Assembly (NCBI RefSeq): GCF_964026585.1
Contig: NZ_OZ032160.1
Coordinates: 682,001-746,000 of the forward strand
Direction of reading: 5' to 3'
DNA length: 64,000 nucleotides
Origin: Candidatus Endowatersipora endosymbiont of Watersipora subatra
GTDB taxonomy: Bacteria; Pseudomonadota; Alphaproteobacteria; Rhizobiales; Rhizobiaceae
Positions 17,525 to 27,745 of the stretch are shown piece after piece. The number at the start of each line of letters is the position of its first letter. Position 1 is the first letter of the stretch. The notes below the pieces were generated by a model. It was not told where the DNA came from. It made no database searches and was given only the letters and a program-made list of their open reading frames with translations. The translations under genes and the position numbers were made by a program.

Positions 17525-19354
17525 TCAATTTTGGTGTTCCATGTGATCCAAGTCATCGATCAAAGAGCAGATAACTGATAAACCTTGAGACCAAAATCCA
17601 GGATCCGAAGCATCAAGGCCAAATGGTTCTAATATCTCTTTATGATGCTTTGTTCCTCCGGCTTTCAGCATCTCAAAATATTTTTTCTGAAACCCGCATT
17701 TACAATCTTGATAACAAGCGTAAAGCGAATTTGCTAAGCAGTCGCCAAAGGCATAAGCATAAACATAAAAAGGCGAATGTATGAAGTGAGGAATATAAAC
17801 CCAGAAGGTCTCATAACCATCGCCGATTCTGACTGAAGGCCCGAGACTTTCTTTTTGAATATTCAACCAAATCTGACAGAGCTGATCAGAGGTAAGTTCT
17901 CCATTCCTTCTCTCCTTATGTACCGTTCGTTCAAAAAGATAAAAAGCAATTTGACGAAAGACCGTATTGATCATATCTTCAACTTTTGCTGCCAATATAG
18001 CCTTACGTCCTTCCCTTGTCAGAGTTTGATTGAGCAAAGATTGAAATGTGAGCATTTCACCGAATACACTTGCTGTTTCTGCCAATATCAGAGGAGGTGA
18101 TGCCATCAAAGCACCTTGCTGAGCAGCCAGAACTTGATGGATCCCATGTCCCAACTCATGAGCAAGAGTCATAACATCACGTAGTTTGCCTTGATAGTTC
18201 ATTGAAATGTAAGGATGAGAAGATGGCACAGTAGGATGTGAAAATGCACCCGGCGCTTTACCTGGACGTACTAAACTATCAATCCAGCCATGGGTAAAAA
18301 ATCGTTCTGCAATTGTCCCCATCTCCGGTGCAAAGCTATTGTATGCTTTCAAAACAGTATCCTTGGCGTGACTCCATGGAATGGGCGAATCAAAACTCTT
18401 GGGCAATGGAGCATTTCGATCCCAATGATTGAGAGACTGAAGGCCTAACCATTTTGCTTTCATAGTATAATAACGATGAGATATATGAGGTAAGGCATCT
18501 TGAACAGCGATAACTAGAGCATCAATAACCGATGGTTCAACTCTGTTAGCAAGATGTCTACTGTCAGCAACATCTTCAAATCCTCTCCAAGAGTCTGATA
18601 TCTGTTTGTCCTTCGCCAGTGTATTCGTGATCAAAGTAAACAAAGGAAGATTATCCTTAAAAGTTAATGCAAGAGCGTCGGAAGCTTTTTTTCTTGTTGA
18701 TTCTTGTTGATCCTGAAGAAGAGCGAGTGCTGGTTCGATAGGAAGACGAGAACGGTTAACTTCAAACCGTAATCTTGATATTGTTTCGTCAAATAAGCGG
18801 TTAAAAGCTAAATGACTAGTCGCTTCTTTATCAATAAATAACTGCTCAATGTTATCATCTAGCTGATATGGCTTTCTGATACGTAAATCAAGGAGCCAAG
18901 GACGATAGAAAGCGAGAGCTGAACTCAGAGAAAATGCAGAGTCCAGTGTTTCATCCTCAATTTTGTTGAGTTCGAGACTGAAAAAAGTAAGATGATTTAC
19001 GGCTTGTATCACTTTTTCTTGTACATCACCATAAAATTTTATCCGTTTGGGATCGGAAGAATTTTCGGAATATAATAAGACCGAAAAGGCACTGATACGG
19101 CCAAGGAAATCCTGCAATTTTTCATACTTGACAATGATGTTCGCTAATTGATCTGCGGAGGATTGTAAGTGTGATAATAGATGGCCTTTGTAAGCTTTTT
19201 CAAAGGCCAGAGCCTTCGGTATAGAATTCTTAAAATCGGCCCCAAAAAGTTCTGAGTCCATCCCAGGATAAAGATCTCCTAAATTCCATTCAGGAAGTTT
19301 TCCTAAACTATTTTCGACTCCAACATCCTGTTCTTCCGATACCGTATTACTCAT
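17525..19354 (-). CDS. pepF: Oligoendopeptidase F (M3 family)
   Basis: Cytosolic zinc metallopeptidase of family M3 that degrades oligopeptides. 609 aa, with an N-terminal helical half and the catalytic HELGH motif (H399, E400, H403). The third zinc ligand is expected in the following AETASVFGEM segment. The C-terminal pattern ILEPFGLDASDPGFW is common in PepF. AGGGAG lies about 9 nt before the ATG, so the start is secure. It is the first gene of a minus-strand group running into the Omp10-like and oxidase small-subunit genes, and it is divergent from the Ca2+ exchanger gene. Confidence 0.94.
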   Translation of the reverse strand: MSNTVSEEQDVGVENSLGKLPEWNLGDLYPGMDSELFGADFKNSIPKALAFEKAYKGHLLSHLQSSADQLANIIVKYEKLQDFLGRISAFSVLLYSENSSDPKRIKFYGDVQEKVIQAVNHLTFFSLELNKIEDETLDSAFSLSSALAFYRPWLLDLRIRKPYQLDDNIEQLFIDKEATSHLAFNRLFDETISRLRFEVNRSRLPIEPALALLQDQQESTRKKASDALALTFKDNLPLFTLITNTLAKDKQISDSWRGFEDVADSRHLANRVEPSVIDALVIAVQDALPHISHRYYTMKAKWLGLQSLNHWDRNAPLPKSFDSPIPWSHAKDTVLKAYNSFAPEMGTIAERFFTHGWIDSLVRPGKAPGAFSHPTVPSSHPYISMNYQGKLRDVMTLAHELGHGIHQVLAAQQGALMASPPLILAETASVFGEMLTFQSLLNQTLTREGRKAILAAKVEDMINTVFRQIAFYLFERTVHKERRNGELTSDQLCQIWLNIQKESLGPSVRIGDGYETFWVYIPHFIHSPFYVYAYAFGDCLANSLYACYQDCKCGFQKKYFEMLKAGGTKHHKEILEPFGLDASDPGFWSQGLSVICSLIDDLDHMEHQN

Positions 19355-19586
19355 ATATGCTGCTCCCTGTAGACATCTCGATCTTGCCCTCCTATTTTAC
19401 TTCTCATGTCAAAAGGTTATAGCTGATCAAGAGACGTCAATAATTTCAATTAGGGTTGGATTTTATCTCACCTTCTTCATTTGATCAAATGAATGATCAG
19501 TAGAAAAGCGGAACTCTTGACGCTCTATAAAATTAATATATTTCTTTTCGATCGCGACCGCCAATTCTATTTAATCTGGATGCTTC

Positions 19587-20537
19587 ATGGTTTCTTATTT
19601 GATGTTTATAGTCGGTCTTTTCTTGTTGCTTTTTGGTGGTGACTGGTTAGTAAAGGGTTCGATAGCCCTTGCTGAAAAACTAGATATTCCTACCCTTATT
19701 ATTGGTATTACAATTGTTGCTCTGGGCACATCAGCACCGGAACTCCTTATATCATTACAAGCAGCGCTTTCAGGATTTGGTGGGCTGGCTGTTGGAAATG
19801 TAGTGGGATCAAATATTGCCAATATATTAATGGTATTAGCAGTACCTGCTTTAATTTCGCCAATTAGTTGCAAAGAGAAGAATCTTAGCTTTTCCCTCTT
19901 TTTTCTTGCTTTGGTGACTATTTTCTTCATGATTCAAATTTATTTTAGTCCGATATCAAGGCTGGATGGCATTCTTCTATTCATATCTTTAGCAGTGTTT
20001 TTAAGCATACAGTTTTATAAGATGAAAACCCATCAAAATGATAAAGACATCGAATATTTCTACCGTGAGGAAATCGGTAGGATTCCTACTTCAGGATGGG
20101 CCGTTGCTAAACTAATTATTATTGGAATGATTGCTTTGCCATTAGGATCTCATCTTATGGTAGATGCCGCTTCTGATATTGCTAAGCAGTGGAATGTATC
20201 AGAAACAATAATTGGCATAACAATTATTGCGATTGGAACCTCTTTGCCTGAACTTATGACGAGTCTTATGGCTGCAAGATACAAAAATGCATCCGTAGCA
20301 ATAGGTAATGTAGTTGGTTCCAATATATTCAATATTACTGGCATCATGGGGCTAACCGCTATAATGGCTCCTATTTCAGCTGATAACCGTATTCTTAGTT
20401 TTGATATGTGGGTGATGCTAGCTACAACTTTGTTCCTAATTACAACTTCTGTTTTAGGATTTGTTTTAGAAAGACGCTTGGGAGCGATTCTGCTAGTTTC
20501 TTATTGCTTCTATATAGCAGGGATCATTTTTTTGTGA
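19587..20537 (+). CDS. Calcium/sodium antiporter
   Basis: Inner-membrane cation/Ca2+ exchanger of the YrbG type, 316 aa, about ten membrane helices in two inverted halves. The two alpha-repeats are clear: GTSAPELLISLQAAL then GNVVGSNIANIL in the first half, and GTSLPELMTSLMAA then GNVVGSNIFNI in the second. The Glu of each PEL supplies the ion site. The halves are joined by a hydrophilic stretch (about 145-165). It probably exports Ca2+ in exchange for Na+ or H+; ion preference is not readable from sequence. The gene stands alone, followed by a 286-bp gap. Confidence 0.92.
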   Translation: MVSYLMFIVGLFLLLFGGDWLVKGSIALAEKLDIPTLIIGITIVALGTSAPELLISLQAALSGFGGLAVGNVVGSNIANILMVLAVPALISPISCKEKNLSFSLFFLALVTIFFMIQIYFSPISRLDGILLFISLAVFLSIQFYKMKTHQNDKDIEYFYREEIGRIPTSGWAVAKLIIIGMIALPLGSHLMVDAASDIAKQWNVSETIIGITIIAIGTSLPELMTSLMAARYKNASVAIGNVVGSNIFNITGIMGLTAIMAPISADNRILSFDMWVMLATTLFLITTSVLGFVLERRLGAILLVSYCFYIAGIIFL

Positions 20538-20823
20538 AGAAATAAGAAAGACAGCACTGTTACTTTTGAGGACGTGTTTGGAACGCTCACACCAAAATTT
20601 TATTCTTTAAAATTCTATTCTTATACTTTCTCTAAATCAACCCTATGGGGATAGGGTATTGGAGAGCGGTCCAGCTTTGCCAAGCGGCAAGATGCAGACA
20701 AAACAAAAGACGCTTTCCACTTCTAAAACGAAGAACCGATTTCGCGCGTACGATTCTCTACTTAGCAGAAACATCTTGTATAACTTAACTGGACAAATGA
20801 TTTCGCTTGAAAGTGGACAACAT
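20538..20823. other. Convergent gap with two short hairpins
   Basis: No credible ORF. The middle of this 286-bp gap is richer in GC than its flanks and holds two compact hairpins: CCCTAT-GGGG-ATAGGG (20641-20656) and TTGCC-AAGC-GGCAA (20677-20690). They may be terminators, a small RNA, or the remnant of a lost gene between the exchanger and lpxB. Confidence 0.35.
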
Positions 20824-22026
20824 CTAGGATAGGAGAGATCGACAAGAATCTAATCTGTTGTCTTGTTTTTTCTCTACTAGATAGCTCATAATAATCGCTG
20901 CAGATTTTTCTGCAGGTTCTATTTCTGTTTTCATAATGTCTCTTATATAATCAAAACCAGCAAGTTGAGCATCCCGTTCTGGTGTTGCGATCAAGAGACG
21001 TTCAATATGGCGTGCCAATCTTTCTGGGTCTAACATTTCATTCAATTCTTCTGGTATTAAAGGCCAACCTGCGATAAGATTTGGCAGTGCGACAGACCAC
21101 GTCTTAATCAGAAAACGGAGAGGTCGTGCTAGGATATCAAGTTTGTAGACAAGAATCATAGGAATACGATGAAGGGCAAGCTGTAGAGATACAGTTCCTG
21201 ATGTAGCCAAAGCTGCATCAGCCTTGGCAAAGGTATGATCATTTTGTGAACTATCAACGATACGCACTGGTGTTGCCCATTGCGAGATTTTTTTACATAA
21301 TCGTTTTTTTAAATGAGGGACGGCAGGCATAATCGCCTGAAAAGGAACACCTCTTTTAGTAAGAATATCAAGAGTTTTTTCGAAAATTATAAGTAAATGT
21401 TTTAATTCAGTTGACCGTGAACCGGGTAAAAGAAGTAGGATCGGCTTCTCATTATTTAAAGCCTTCACCTGTGTTAGACGAACCTTATCAATCTTCGTGA
21501 CCATACTATGCCCCACGTAAGTTGATTTTGGTCCGCCCAACTCCTCAATAATTTTCGGTTCGAAGGGTAAAATAGCTAGAACATGATCAACAAATTCTCT
21601 CATTTTACGCGCTCGCCCTGAGCGCCAAGCCCAAATACTAGGGCAAACATAGTTAATAACTTGAATCTGAGGTAATTTCTTTCGAACACGTTTAGCAACA
21701 GCATGAGTAAAATCAGGGCTATCTATCAGTACAATCAAATCTGGTTTCTTTTTTACAATATCTGATACAGTCATCAGAATACACTTAATGATTGTAGGTA
21801 GACGGGCAACAACAGAAAAAATACCCATCACCATAATATCTTCAATGTTAAATAATGACTTAACACCTAACTCACTAAGGCTTGTTCCAGCAAGTCCTTG
21901 AATATCAAGTTCAATCCTCTGTCGTTTCGCGCATCGTTGAAGTGAATTATACAAATCCTTCCCTAACGCGTCACCCGACTCTTCACCAATGAGAAAATAG
22001 ATCATAGGTTTATAATTATAAGGCAT
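20824..22026 (-). CDS. lpxB: Lipid-A-disaccharide synthase
   Basis: Glycosyltransferase (GT19) that joins UDP-2,3-diacylglucosamine and lipid X into the lipid A disaccharide at the inner membrane. Recognisable parts are IGEESGDALGKDL at the N-terminus, SPDFTHAVAKRVRKKLP, VCPSIWAWRSGR and LLLPGSRSTELKHLL. 400 aa. The ATG at 22026 overlaps the lpxI stop by 11 bp; the internal ATG at 22005 (MIYFLIGEE) would begin just after that stop and is equally possible. It is the last gene of the lpxD-fabZ-lpxA-lpxI-lpxB run, so it is likely translationally coupled. Confidence 0.95.
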   Translation of the reverse strand: MPYNYKPMIYFLIGEESGDALGKDLYNSLQRCAKRQRIELDIQGLAGTSLSELGVKSLFNIEDIMVMGIFSVVARLPTIIKCILMTVSDIVKKKPDLIVLIDSPDFTHAVAKRVRKKLPQIQVINYVCPSIWAWRSGRARKMREFVDHVLAILPFEPKIIEELGGPKSTYVGHSMVTKIDKVRLTQVKALNNEKPILLLLPGSRSTELKHLLIIFEKTLDILTKRGVPFQAIMPAVPHLKKRLCKKISQWATPVRIVDSSQNDHTFAKADAALATSGTVSLQLALHRIPMILVYKLDILARPLRFLIKTWSVALPNLIAGWPLIPEELNEMLDPERLARHIERLLIATPERDAQLAGFDYIRDIMKTEIEPAEKSAAIIMSYLVEKKQDNRLDSCRSLLS

Positions 22027-22870
22027 CAGTCAGACCATATATAAAAATTTGGTGCTGCTGTGCCAATGCGAAAGTTTTTCTTTGTTCGATAACAATTGTT
22101 TTACCCGCTTCAACACCAATACCATTCAGTCCAGCAGCAAACACATGGTGAACAGTTCTGGGGCCTATCGAAGGCAGATCAGCACGCTCGTCCTGACCTG
22201 GTTTTACAGACTTATATAGTATCCCTCCAGCTTTTCTTGATATTCTTCCAATATTTCTTAGATTAGAAACGCGGCACAACATAGCATCTGTACCTTCGGC
22301 TCCTTCTAAAGCGACGACACGATTACCAACGATAACAGCGGCTTGTCCAATGTCAAAACTACCAAGATGTTTAGTGATAGATGCCGCATAACGGATTCGT
22401 TCAAGATTTTTTTGACCAATTCTAGGACCAATGTTTAGTCCCTCTTTCACGAATAACTCAGGGAGTAAAGTCACAAGATTACATATCTCAAGCCCACGCT
22501 TTTCAAAGACATCAATAACATTCGTCAGAATCTTATTATCACCAGATAATAATGTCGTAAAAATTTCTAAAAAACTCAAAATTCCTTCCCAATCCATCTT
22601 CAGAAAATTCATTTCTGGGCGTCGTAAAATCCCACCGGCTAAAACAATCTTCGAAATCCCACGTTTTTTTAAAAGTTTTCGGAGTAACCCAACCTGTTCC
22701 CATGTCACAATCTTATGATCAAATTGCCGTATAGAACCACTACATTCTCCTGCAATACCAATTATAAATACTTGTTGACCTTTTCTTTCTAATGCAAACG
22801 CAACATCCCGTGGCAACATCCCGTTTCCAGCAATGATACCAATGGTATTTTTATCACCGTTTGAAGTCAT
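22016..22870 (-). CDS. lpxI: UDP-2,3-diacylglucosamine pyrophosphatase LpxI
   Basis: DUF1009 enzyme that cleaves UDP-2,3-diacylglucosamine to lipid X, replacing the non-homologous LpxH of enterics. It sits between lpxA and lpxB, the usual alphaproteobacterial position. Visible features are the N-terminal GIIAGNGMLPRDVA nucleotide-binding-like segment and the C-terminal catalytic domain with VALEGAEGTDAML, KPGQDERADLPSIGPRTV and GVEAGKTIVIE. 284 aa from the ATG at 22870, which lies 7 nt after the lpxA stop; the frame is open further but only into lpxA. Confidence 0.95.
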   Translation of the reverse strand: MTSNGDKNTIGIIAGNGMLPRDVAFALERKGQQVFIIGIAGECSGSIRQFDHKIVTWEQVGLLRKLLKKRGISKIVLAGGILRRPEMNFLKMDWEGILSFLEIFTTLLSGDNKILTNVIDVFEKRGLEICNLVTLLPELFVKEGLNIGPRIGQKNLERIRYAASITKHLGSFDIGQAAVIVGNRVVALEGAEGTDAMLCRVSNLRNIGRISRKAGGILYKSVKPGQDERADLPSIGPRTVHHVFAAGLNGIGVEAGKTIVIEQRKTFALAQQHQIFIYGLTDAL

Positions 22871-22877
22871 TGTCACT

Positions 22878-23675
22878 TCAGTCCGGATATGGGATACAAA
22901 GCGGTCTATCAGCTGATTCAAGCACAAAATCAAGAATATCAATCACAAGTGTATTGGTTGCTTCTGATTTTAATGCCTGTGCATTTTCACGTATCGGTCG
23001 ATGACGAGAAAAGACTTCTATATAAGCCTTTCGCATTGCATTAATGCTTTCTCTTGAAACAGTCGCACGTTTCATACCGACAATATTAACTCCTGCAAGA
23101 GAAGCACGGGGACCAATAGCCATTCCAAAGGGAATAACATCTCCCTCTATTCCAGAAAGGCCTCCAATAAAGGCATGATGGCCAACACGGCAGAATTGGT
23201 GGGCTGCGGCTCCACCCCCAAAAATAACGAAATCACCAACAACACAATGACCGGCGAGCATCACGTTATTTGAAAAAATGACATTATTTCCAATAATACA
23301 ATCATGGGCAACATGAGAATTAGCTAAAAAAGTACATTTATTGCCGATTCTGGTCACCCCTCCCCCCCCTAATGTCCCAGGATTCATTGTGACCCCTTCA
23401 CGGATAGTGCATTCGCTACCGATTTCCAAAAAAACATCCTCACCAGAAAATTTGAGATCCTGAGGTTCTTGACCGATGGATGCAAATGGAAAAATTCGGG
23501 TATGCGAACCTACAGAGGTTTTTCCTGCAATGCTAACATGGCTTAGAACTTTAACCCCTTCAGCTAATTTGACTTCAGCACCTATATGACAAAAAGGACC
23601 AATAATGGTATCAGAGCCAATGACTGCACCGGATTCGACAAGCGAGCTAGGATGTATTGTGTTATTATTGACCAT
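22878..23675 (-). CDS. lpxA: UDP-N-acetylglucosamine acyltransferase
   Basis: First step of lipid A synthesis: transfer of 3-hydroxyacyl from ACP to UDP-GlcNAc. 265 aa with left-handed beta-helix hexapeptide repeats in the first two-thirds and a helical C-terminal domain. The catalytic His is in [12 protein letters not shown]. It overlaps fabZ by 11 bp, with an AGGAAAG ribosome binding site inside the fabZ 3' end, and is followed at 7 nt by lpxI. The TLGGGGVTR loop is encoded by a G-rich run including eight consecutive G (23362-23369 as C on the plus strand). Confidence 0.97.
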   Translation of the reverse strand: MVNNNTIHPSSLVESGAVIGSDTIIGPFCHIGAEVKLAEGVKVLSHVSIAGKTSVGSHTRIFPFASIGQEPQDLKFSGEDVFLEIGSECTIREGVTMNPGTLGGGGVTRIGNKCTFLANSHVAHDCIIGNNVIFSNNVMLAGHCVVGDFVIFGGGAAAHQFCRVGHHAFIGGLSGIEGDVIPFGMAIGPRASLAGVNIVGMKRATVSRESINAMRKAYIEVFSRHRPIRENAQALKSEATNTLVIDILDFVLESADRPLCIPYPD

Positions 23676-24129
23676 TCTTTCCTACCATCATTGCACTGAT
23701 TTCAGCCTCAGCAACTTTTTGACCATCTACCATCGCAATACCATAATATTTGAAAGTATTTCGCTTCTGTTTGAGTTTGGTTAGTAAATATTCAAGCTGG
23801 TCTCCTGGTATAACTGGCTTCCGGAATTTGGCTTTGTCGATAGTCATAAAATAAACGGAACGTCCTTCCCCATGATAAGCATGGTCTGCACAGATCACTC
23901 CTGCTGTTTGCGCAATACCTTCTATTATTAGAACACCAGGATAAATAGGATTATCTGGAAAATGACCTGTAAATTGTGGTTCATTTATCGTAATGTTTTT
24001 TATGCCACGAGCAGATAAATCCTGATCTATATCAACAATACGATCAACAAGCAGAAATGGATACCTGTGAGGCAGCAATTCCATAATCCTGTTGACATCT
24101 ATAGATTTTAGTGCTGCGTTCCTAGACAT
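23665..24129 (-). CDS. fabZ: 3-hydroxyacyl-ACP dehydratase FabZ
   Basis: Dehydrates 3-hydroxyacyl-ACP in fatty acid elongation and competes with LpxA for the hydroxyacyl-ACP pool, which explains the shared operon. 154-aa hot-dog fold protein. The [13 protein letters not shown] start, and the active-site [20 protein letters not shown] with catalytic His and Glu, are intact. It begins 2 nt after the lpxD stop and overlaps lpxA at its end. Confidence 0.97.
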   Translation of the reverse strand: MSRNAALKSIDVNRIMELLPHRYPFLLVDRIVDIDQDLSARGIKNITINEPQFTGHFPDNPIYPGVLIIEGIAQTAGVICADHAYHGEGRSVYFMTIDKAKFRKPVIPGDQLEYLLTKLKQKRNTFKYYGIAMVDGQKVAEAEISAMMVGKNGQ

Positions 24130-24131
24130 AC

Positions 24132-25211
24132 TTACTCTTTCTTACTCGTTCTTTTTCTATCCATATCATGAGCTTCGCGTTTTAGGCTTGCAATCTCCCG
24201 CATCCAGTGTTTGACAGGACGGGCCGGGATGCCACCCCATTGCACGTCAGGCGGGACGTTCCCTGAAACACCGCTGAGACCAGCAATTTGGGCACCCTTC
24301 CCGATTTTGACATGACCACTAATTGCAGCTTTACCGCCCAAAACGACATAGTCACCCAGTTCTGCACTACCTGCAACACCAGCTTGACCTACAATGATAC
24401 AATGACGACCAATGACTACATTATGCCCAATCATAACTAGATTATCTATTTTCGTTCCTTCACCAATAATCGTATCTCTATTCGCTCCACGGTCTACACA
24501 TGTATTAGCACCAACTTCAACATCATCTTGAATAACAACACGACCGATCTGTGGTATCTTAAGATGACCTCCTTTTTCCATTGCAAAACCAAACCCATCA
24601 CTGCCAATACGTACACCATTATGAATAATGACACGATCACCTAGAATGGCATGTATGATAGAAGCGTGAGAACTAATACTTGCATCTCTGCCTACCTGAA
24701 CCTTCCTGCCTATGAGTGCATTTACACCGATAAATGTTCTAGCACCTATATGTGCTTCCGGTCCAATAACAGCTCCTGATTCAATGATAACATCATTTTC
24801 AAGAACCGCTGATTCATGAATAGAAGAATGAGATGAAATTCCCATTTCACCTGATTGAGGCTGTGGTTTCAGACCTAGAGGAAAGAATTGTGCCATAGTC
24901 TTGGCAAAGCTTTTATAAGGATTTTTAGAAATCAGAACTGCCACATCATTAGGAATAGAGAGGGCATGGTTCTCACTACATATTACAGCAGACGCGTTTG
25001 TATTTTGAGCTGCTAGCAGATATTTAGCATTATTGATAAATGAAAGACACCCTTCTTCGGCCGTTTCAATAGGCTCTATGGAAAAAATTTGACGATCACG
25101 ATGAATGTTATCCCGAAGAACGGCACCAACGTTTAGGGCGAGATCATGTAATCTAACAGGTGATGGTATGTCAAAGAATATCAATTTTTCTGACAAAGAA
25201 AGATACCCCAT
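24132..25211 (-). CDS. lpxD: UDP-3-O-acylglucosamine N-acyltransferase
   Basis: Third step of lipid A synthesis, N-acylating UDP-3-O-acyl-glucosamine. 359 aa: an N-terminal uridine-binding domain (about 1-110), then many hexapeptide repeats forming the beta-helix, with the catalytic His in [12 protein letters not shown], and a C-terminal helical tail. The ATG at 25211 is chosen over an adjacent TTG. It lies 23 bp after bamA. The skp/ompH chaperone gene that usually separates bamA and lpxD is missing here. Confidence 0.96.
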   Translation of the reverse strand: MGYLSLSEKLIFFDIPSPVRLHDLALNVGAVLRDNIHRDRQIFSIEPIETAEEGCLSFINNAKYLLAAQNTNASAVICSENHALSIPNDVAVLISKNPYKSFAKTMAQFFPLGLKPQPQSGEMGISSHSSIHESAVLENDVIIESGAVIGPEAHIGARTFIGVNALIGRKVQVGRDASISSHASIIHAILGDRVIIHNGVRIGSDGFGFAMEKGGHLKIPQIGRVVIQDDVEVGANTCVDRGANRDTIIGEGTKIDNLVMIGHNVVIGRHCIIVGQAGVAGSAELGDYVVLGGKAAISGHVKIGKGAQIAGLSGVSGNVPPDVQWGGIPARPVKHWMREIASLKREAHDMDRKRTSKKE

Positions 25212-25234
25212 CAAAACAGATTCAAAACGATTAG

Positions 25235-27625
25235 CTAGAATTTTGAGCTAACACCAAATCTGAAAAATTGTGTTCGATCATATTCTTCTTTATGGATTGG
25301 ATGTGCAAAATCAAATCTTAATGGTCCAAATGACGAATCCCAGATAATAGAACCACCAAAAGAAGAACGAATGCTAAAATGATCAAATGTTGAACGTGAC
25401 AATGACTGTTCTTCTATGCTTCCGGCTAGTGGTCCACGATACTCATTGTTATACAAAGTTCCAGCTTCTCCAAAAAAAGCCAACCGCAATCCATAAGACT
25501 TAGACAACAAAGGGACTGGAAAATGAAGTTCAGCAGTAAAATTTCCATATATTGAACCACCAAGAGCATCGCCAGTTACCAGATCACGCGGCCCCAGTCC
25601 ACGAGATTCAAAACCTCGAATATTCTGATGACCGTGAAAGAAATAATCAGTTATTCTCATGGACTTATTATCTAATGCATAAATATGTCCTCCACCAAGA
25701 GTACCTAGAAGAACAACATCAGAATCTTCAGACAATAAATGATAGGAAGAGAGACGACCAGTGGTACGAATATAATTAGAATCACCCCCTATACCTGCAT
25801 AAGACTGATCAAACTGAGCATAAACACCATTACGAGGAAGAACATGATTATCCAAAGTAGAATAAATAAAAGAATAACCTAGAGTTGAAGCGGTATAAGG
25901 ACTCTGATTAATTGATTCCAAGATAGCTGGTGAGATAAATTGAGATTGTTCTCCAGAATGCTCTTGAGATTTATAATTGTAATTTATGCCAAATAATAAC
26001 TTATCATTTATAAGTGCGTTTCCACGCAGTTGAATCGTACTCACATCTTGTGAATAGCTCACCTCTTCTCCAAGATCTAATCTCTCCTTAGAGAGATCTA
26101 ATCCAACGGCAATTTTATATCCCAAGAAATATGGTTCAGTAAAAGATATGTTGTATTGAATGGAATTTTCACCACGACCACCTGACAAGTTCAGATATTG
26201 ACCGCGTCCAAGAAAATTTTTCTCAGTAATAGAAACTTCAGCAACTGGTCCAGCTGTGGTTGAATAACCACCACCAATAGAAATATCACCTGTCGACTTA
26301 TCAGTGACATCAACATTAAGAACAATCCGATCAGGAATTGAACCTTCATGTGCGGAAATCGTCACATGGTCAAAAAGATGCAAAGATTCAAGACGTTTCT
26401 TAGCTTTGTTTACAAGAAAACGATTATAGGCATCCCCTTCGGAAATATCAAATTCGCGTCGAATAACATAACCTCGTGTTCTAAAATTACCTGATATATT
26501 AATCCGTTCAATATAAACGCAAGGCCCTTTATTAACGAAAAATGTGATATCAATTTTACTATTATCAAAGTCGCGCTTGCCTCTCGGAGTAACCTCTGCG
26601 CATAAAAATCCACTTTCTGCTATCGATTCAGTCATCTTAATAAGAGACCTTTCAACCGCACCTGCACTGTATAGATTACCTTCTTTGATCGGCAATTGTT
26701 TCAAAAGAGAAGGGACATCTACACCCTGTAAAACATTATCAACATCGACTATACCAAAATGATAACGATGACCCTCATCCACAGTTATCGTTATAGAGTA
26801 GCTATTTTTGTCTTCATCGAGATGAGCAGAAGAAGAAATAATCTTAAAGTCAGCATAACCACTATTGAAGTAGAATACGCGCAATTTTTCTTCATCACTT
26901 CGAAGCTTATCTGAATCGTAGATATCATCGTGTTTTAACCAACTTAGAAACGTGCTTTTTCTGTGTGAAATTACGTCTATTAACTGACGATCACTATATG
27001 CAGTATTACCAATAAAAGTGATGTCGGATATTTTCGTTCTCTCACCCTCTTTAATAATGAATATGACATCAACTAGGTTTTTGTTGAGTCCTATTACATT
27101 TGAACTGACAGATGCGAGAGAATAGCCAGAACGATGCATAGCCTTATTCAAACTGGCAAGATCAATATCCAATTTTTCCTGACTAAATACGCTGCCACTT
27201 TTCAGCTGCACAAGTGTTCTCAGAAACTCACCTTTGACTTTATCATTTCCCTCAAAGTGAATAGCATTGACAGTCTTGTTTTCTTCAACCGTAACAATTA
27301 GCCTTCTTTCTTTTCGATCAATCTGCACATCGGAAAACAAGCCTGTAGAAAATAATGACCGCAAGGAGTCGTCAGTATCAAATGAAGAAAATTCCTTTCC
27401 TGGTTTGACGTTCACATAAGAAAGAATTGTATCCGAATCAACGATTTTGTTTCCCTGAACATAAATCTGATCGACAATTGCAGCTTGCAAGCTCGTAGAA
27501 GAAAACACTAAAAAAATAATATCAATGCTAAGTAATGAAAACCATAGAGCGATTATCCTAACACTTTCCTCTGATAGCATTACAGTATGAATCAATTTTT
27601 GGAAAGATTGTAGAATTAATCGCAT
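25235..27625 (-). CDS. bamA: Outer membrane protein assembly factor BamA
   Basis: Central component of the BAM complex inserting beta-barrel proteins into the outer membrane. About 796 aa: an N-terminal hydrophobic signal region ending near TSLQA, five POTRA domains (starting at [18 protein letters not shown]) in the periplasm, then the 16-strand barrel. The barrel includes [20 protein letters not shown] (the conserved RGF loop) and ends in FRFGVSSKF with the terminal Phe signal. The N-terminus before the signal is unusually long and polar; the ATG at 27580 gives a more ordinary signal peptide. It follows rseP on the same strand, 120 bp apart. Confidence 0.95.
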   Translation of the reverse strand: MRLILQSFQKLIHTVMLSEESVRIIALWFSLLSIDIIFLVFSSTSLQAAIVDQIYVQGNKIVDSDTILSYVNVKPGKEFSSFDTDDSLRSLFSTGLFSDVQIDRKERRLIVTVEENKTVNAIHFEGNDKVKGEFLRTLVQLKSGSVFSQEKLDIDLASLNKAMHRSGYSLASVSSNVIGLNKNLVDVIFIIKEGERTKISDITFIGNTAYSDRQLIDVISHRKSTFLSWLKHDDIYDSDKLRSDEEKLRVFYFNSGYADFKIISSSAHLDEDKNSYSITITVDEGHRYHFGIVDVDNVLQGVDVPSLLKQLPIKEGNLYSAGAVERSLIKMTESIAESGFLCAEVTPRGKRDFDNSKIDITFFVNKGPCVYIERINISGNFRTRGYVIRREFDISEGDAYNRFLVNKAKKRLESLHLFDHVTISAHEGSIPDRIVLNVDVTDKSTGDISIGGGYSTTAGPVAEVSITEKNFLGRGQYLNLSGGRGENSIQYNISFTEPYFLGYKIAVGLDLSKERLDLGEEVSYSQDVSTIQLRGNALINDKLLFGINYNYKSQEHSGEQSQFISPAILESINQSPYTASTLGYSFIYSTLDNHVLPRNGVYAQFDQSYAGIGGDSNYIRTTGRLSSYHLLSEDSDVVLLGTLGGGHIYALDNKSMRITDYFFHGHQNIRGFESRGLGPRDLVTGDALGGSIYGNFTAELHFPVPLLSKSYGLRLAFFGEAGTLYNNEYRGPLAGSIEEQSLSRSTFDHFSIRSSFGGSIIWDSSFGPLRFDFAHPIHKEEYDRTQFFRFGVSSKF

Positions 27626-27745
27626 TATTTTTACCCAAAACTCAGAGAGAAGGAACTCATTCTCGACAATTAATAAACATTATCTTTGAGAATCCTTGAT
27701 GAAGGGGATCTCAAAAAGCACAATCTAAGAACTTCTTTGATCCAA

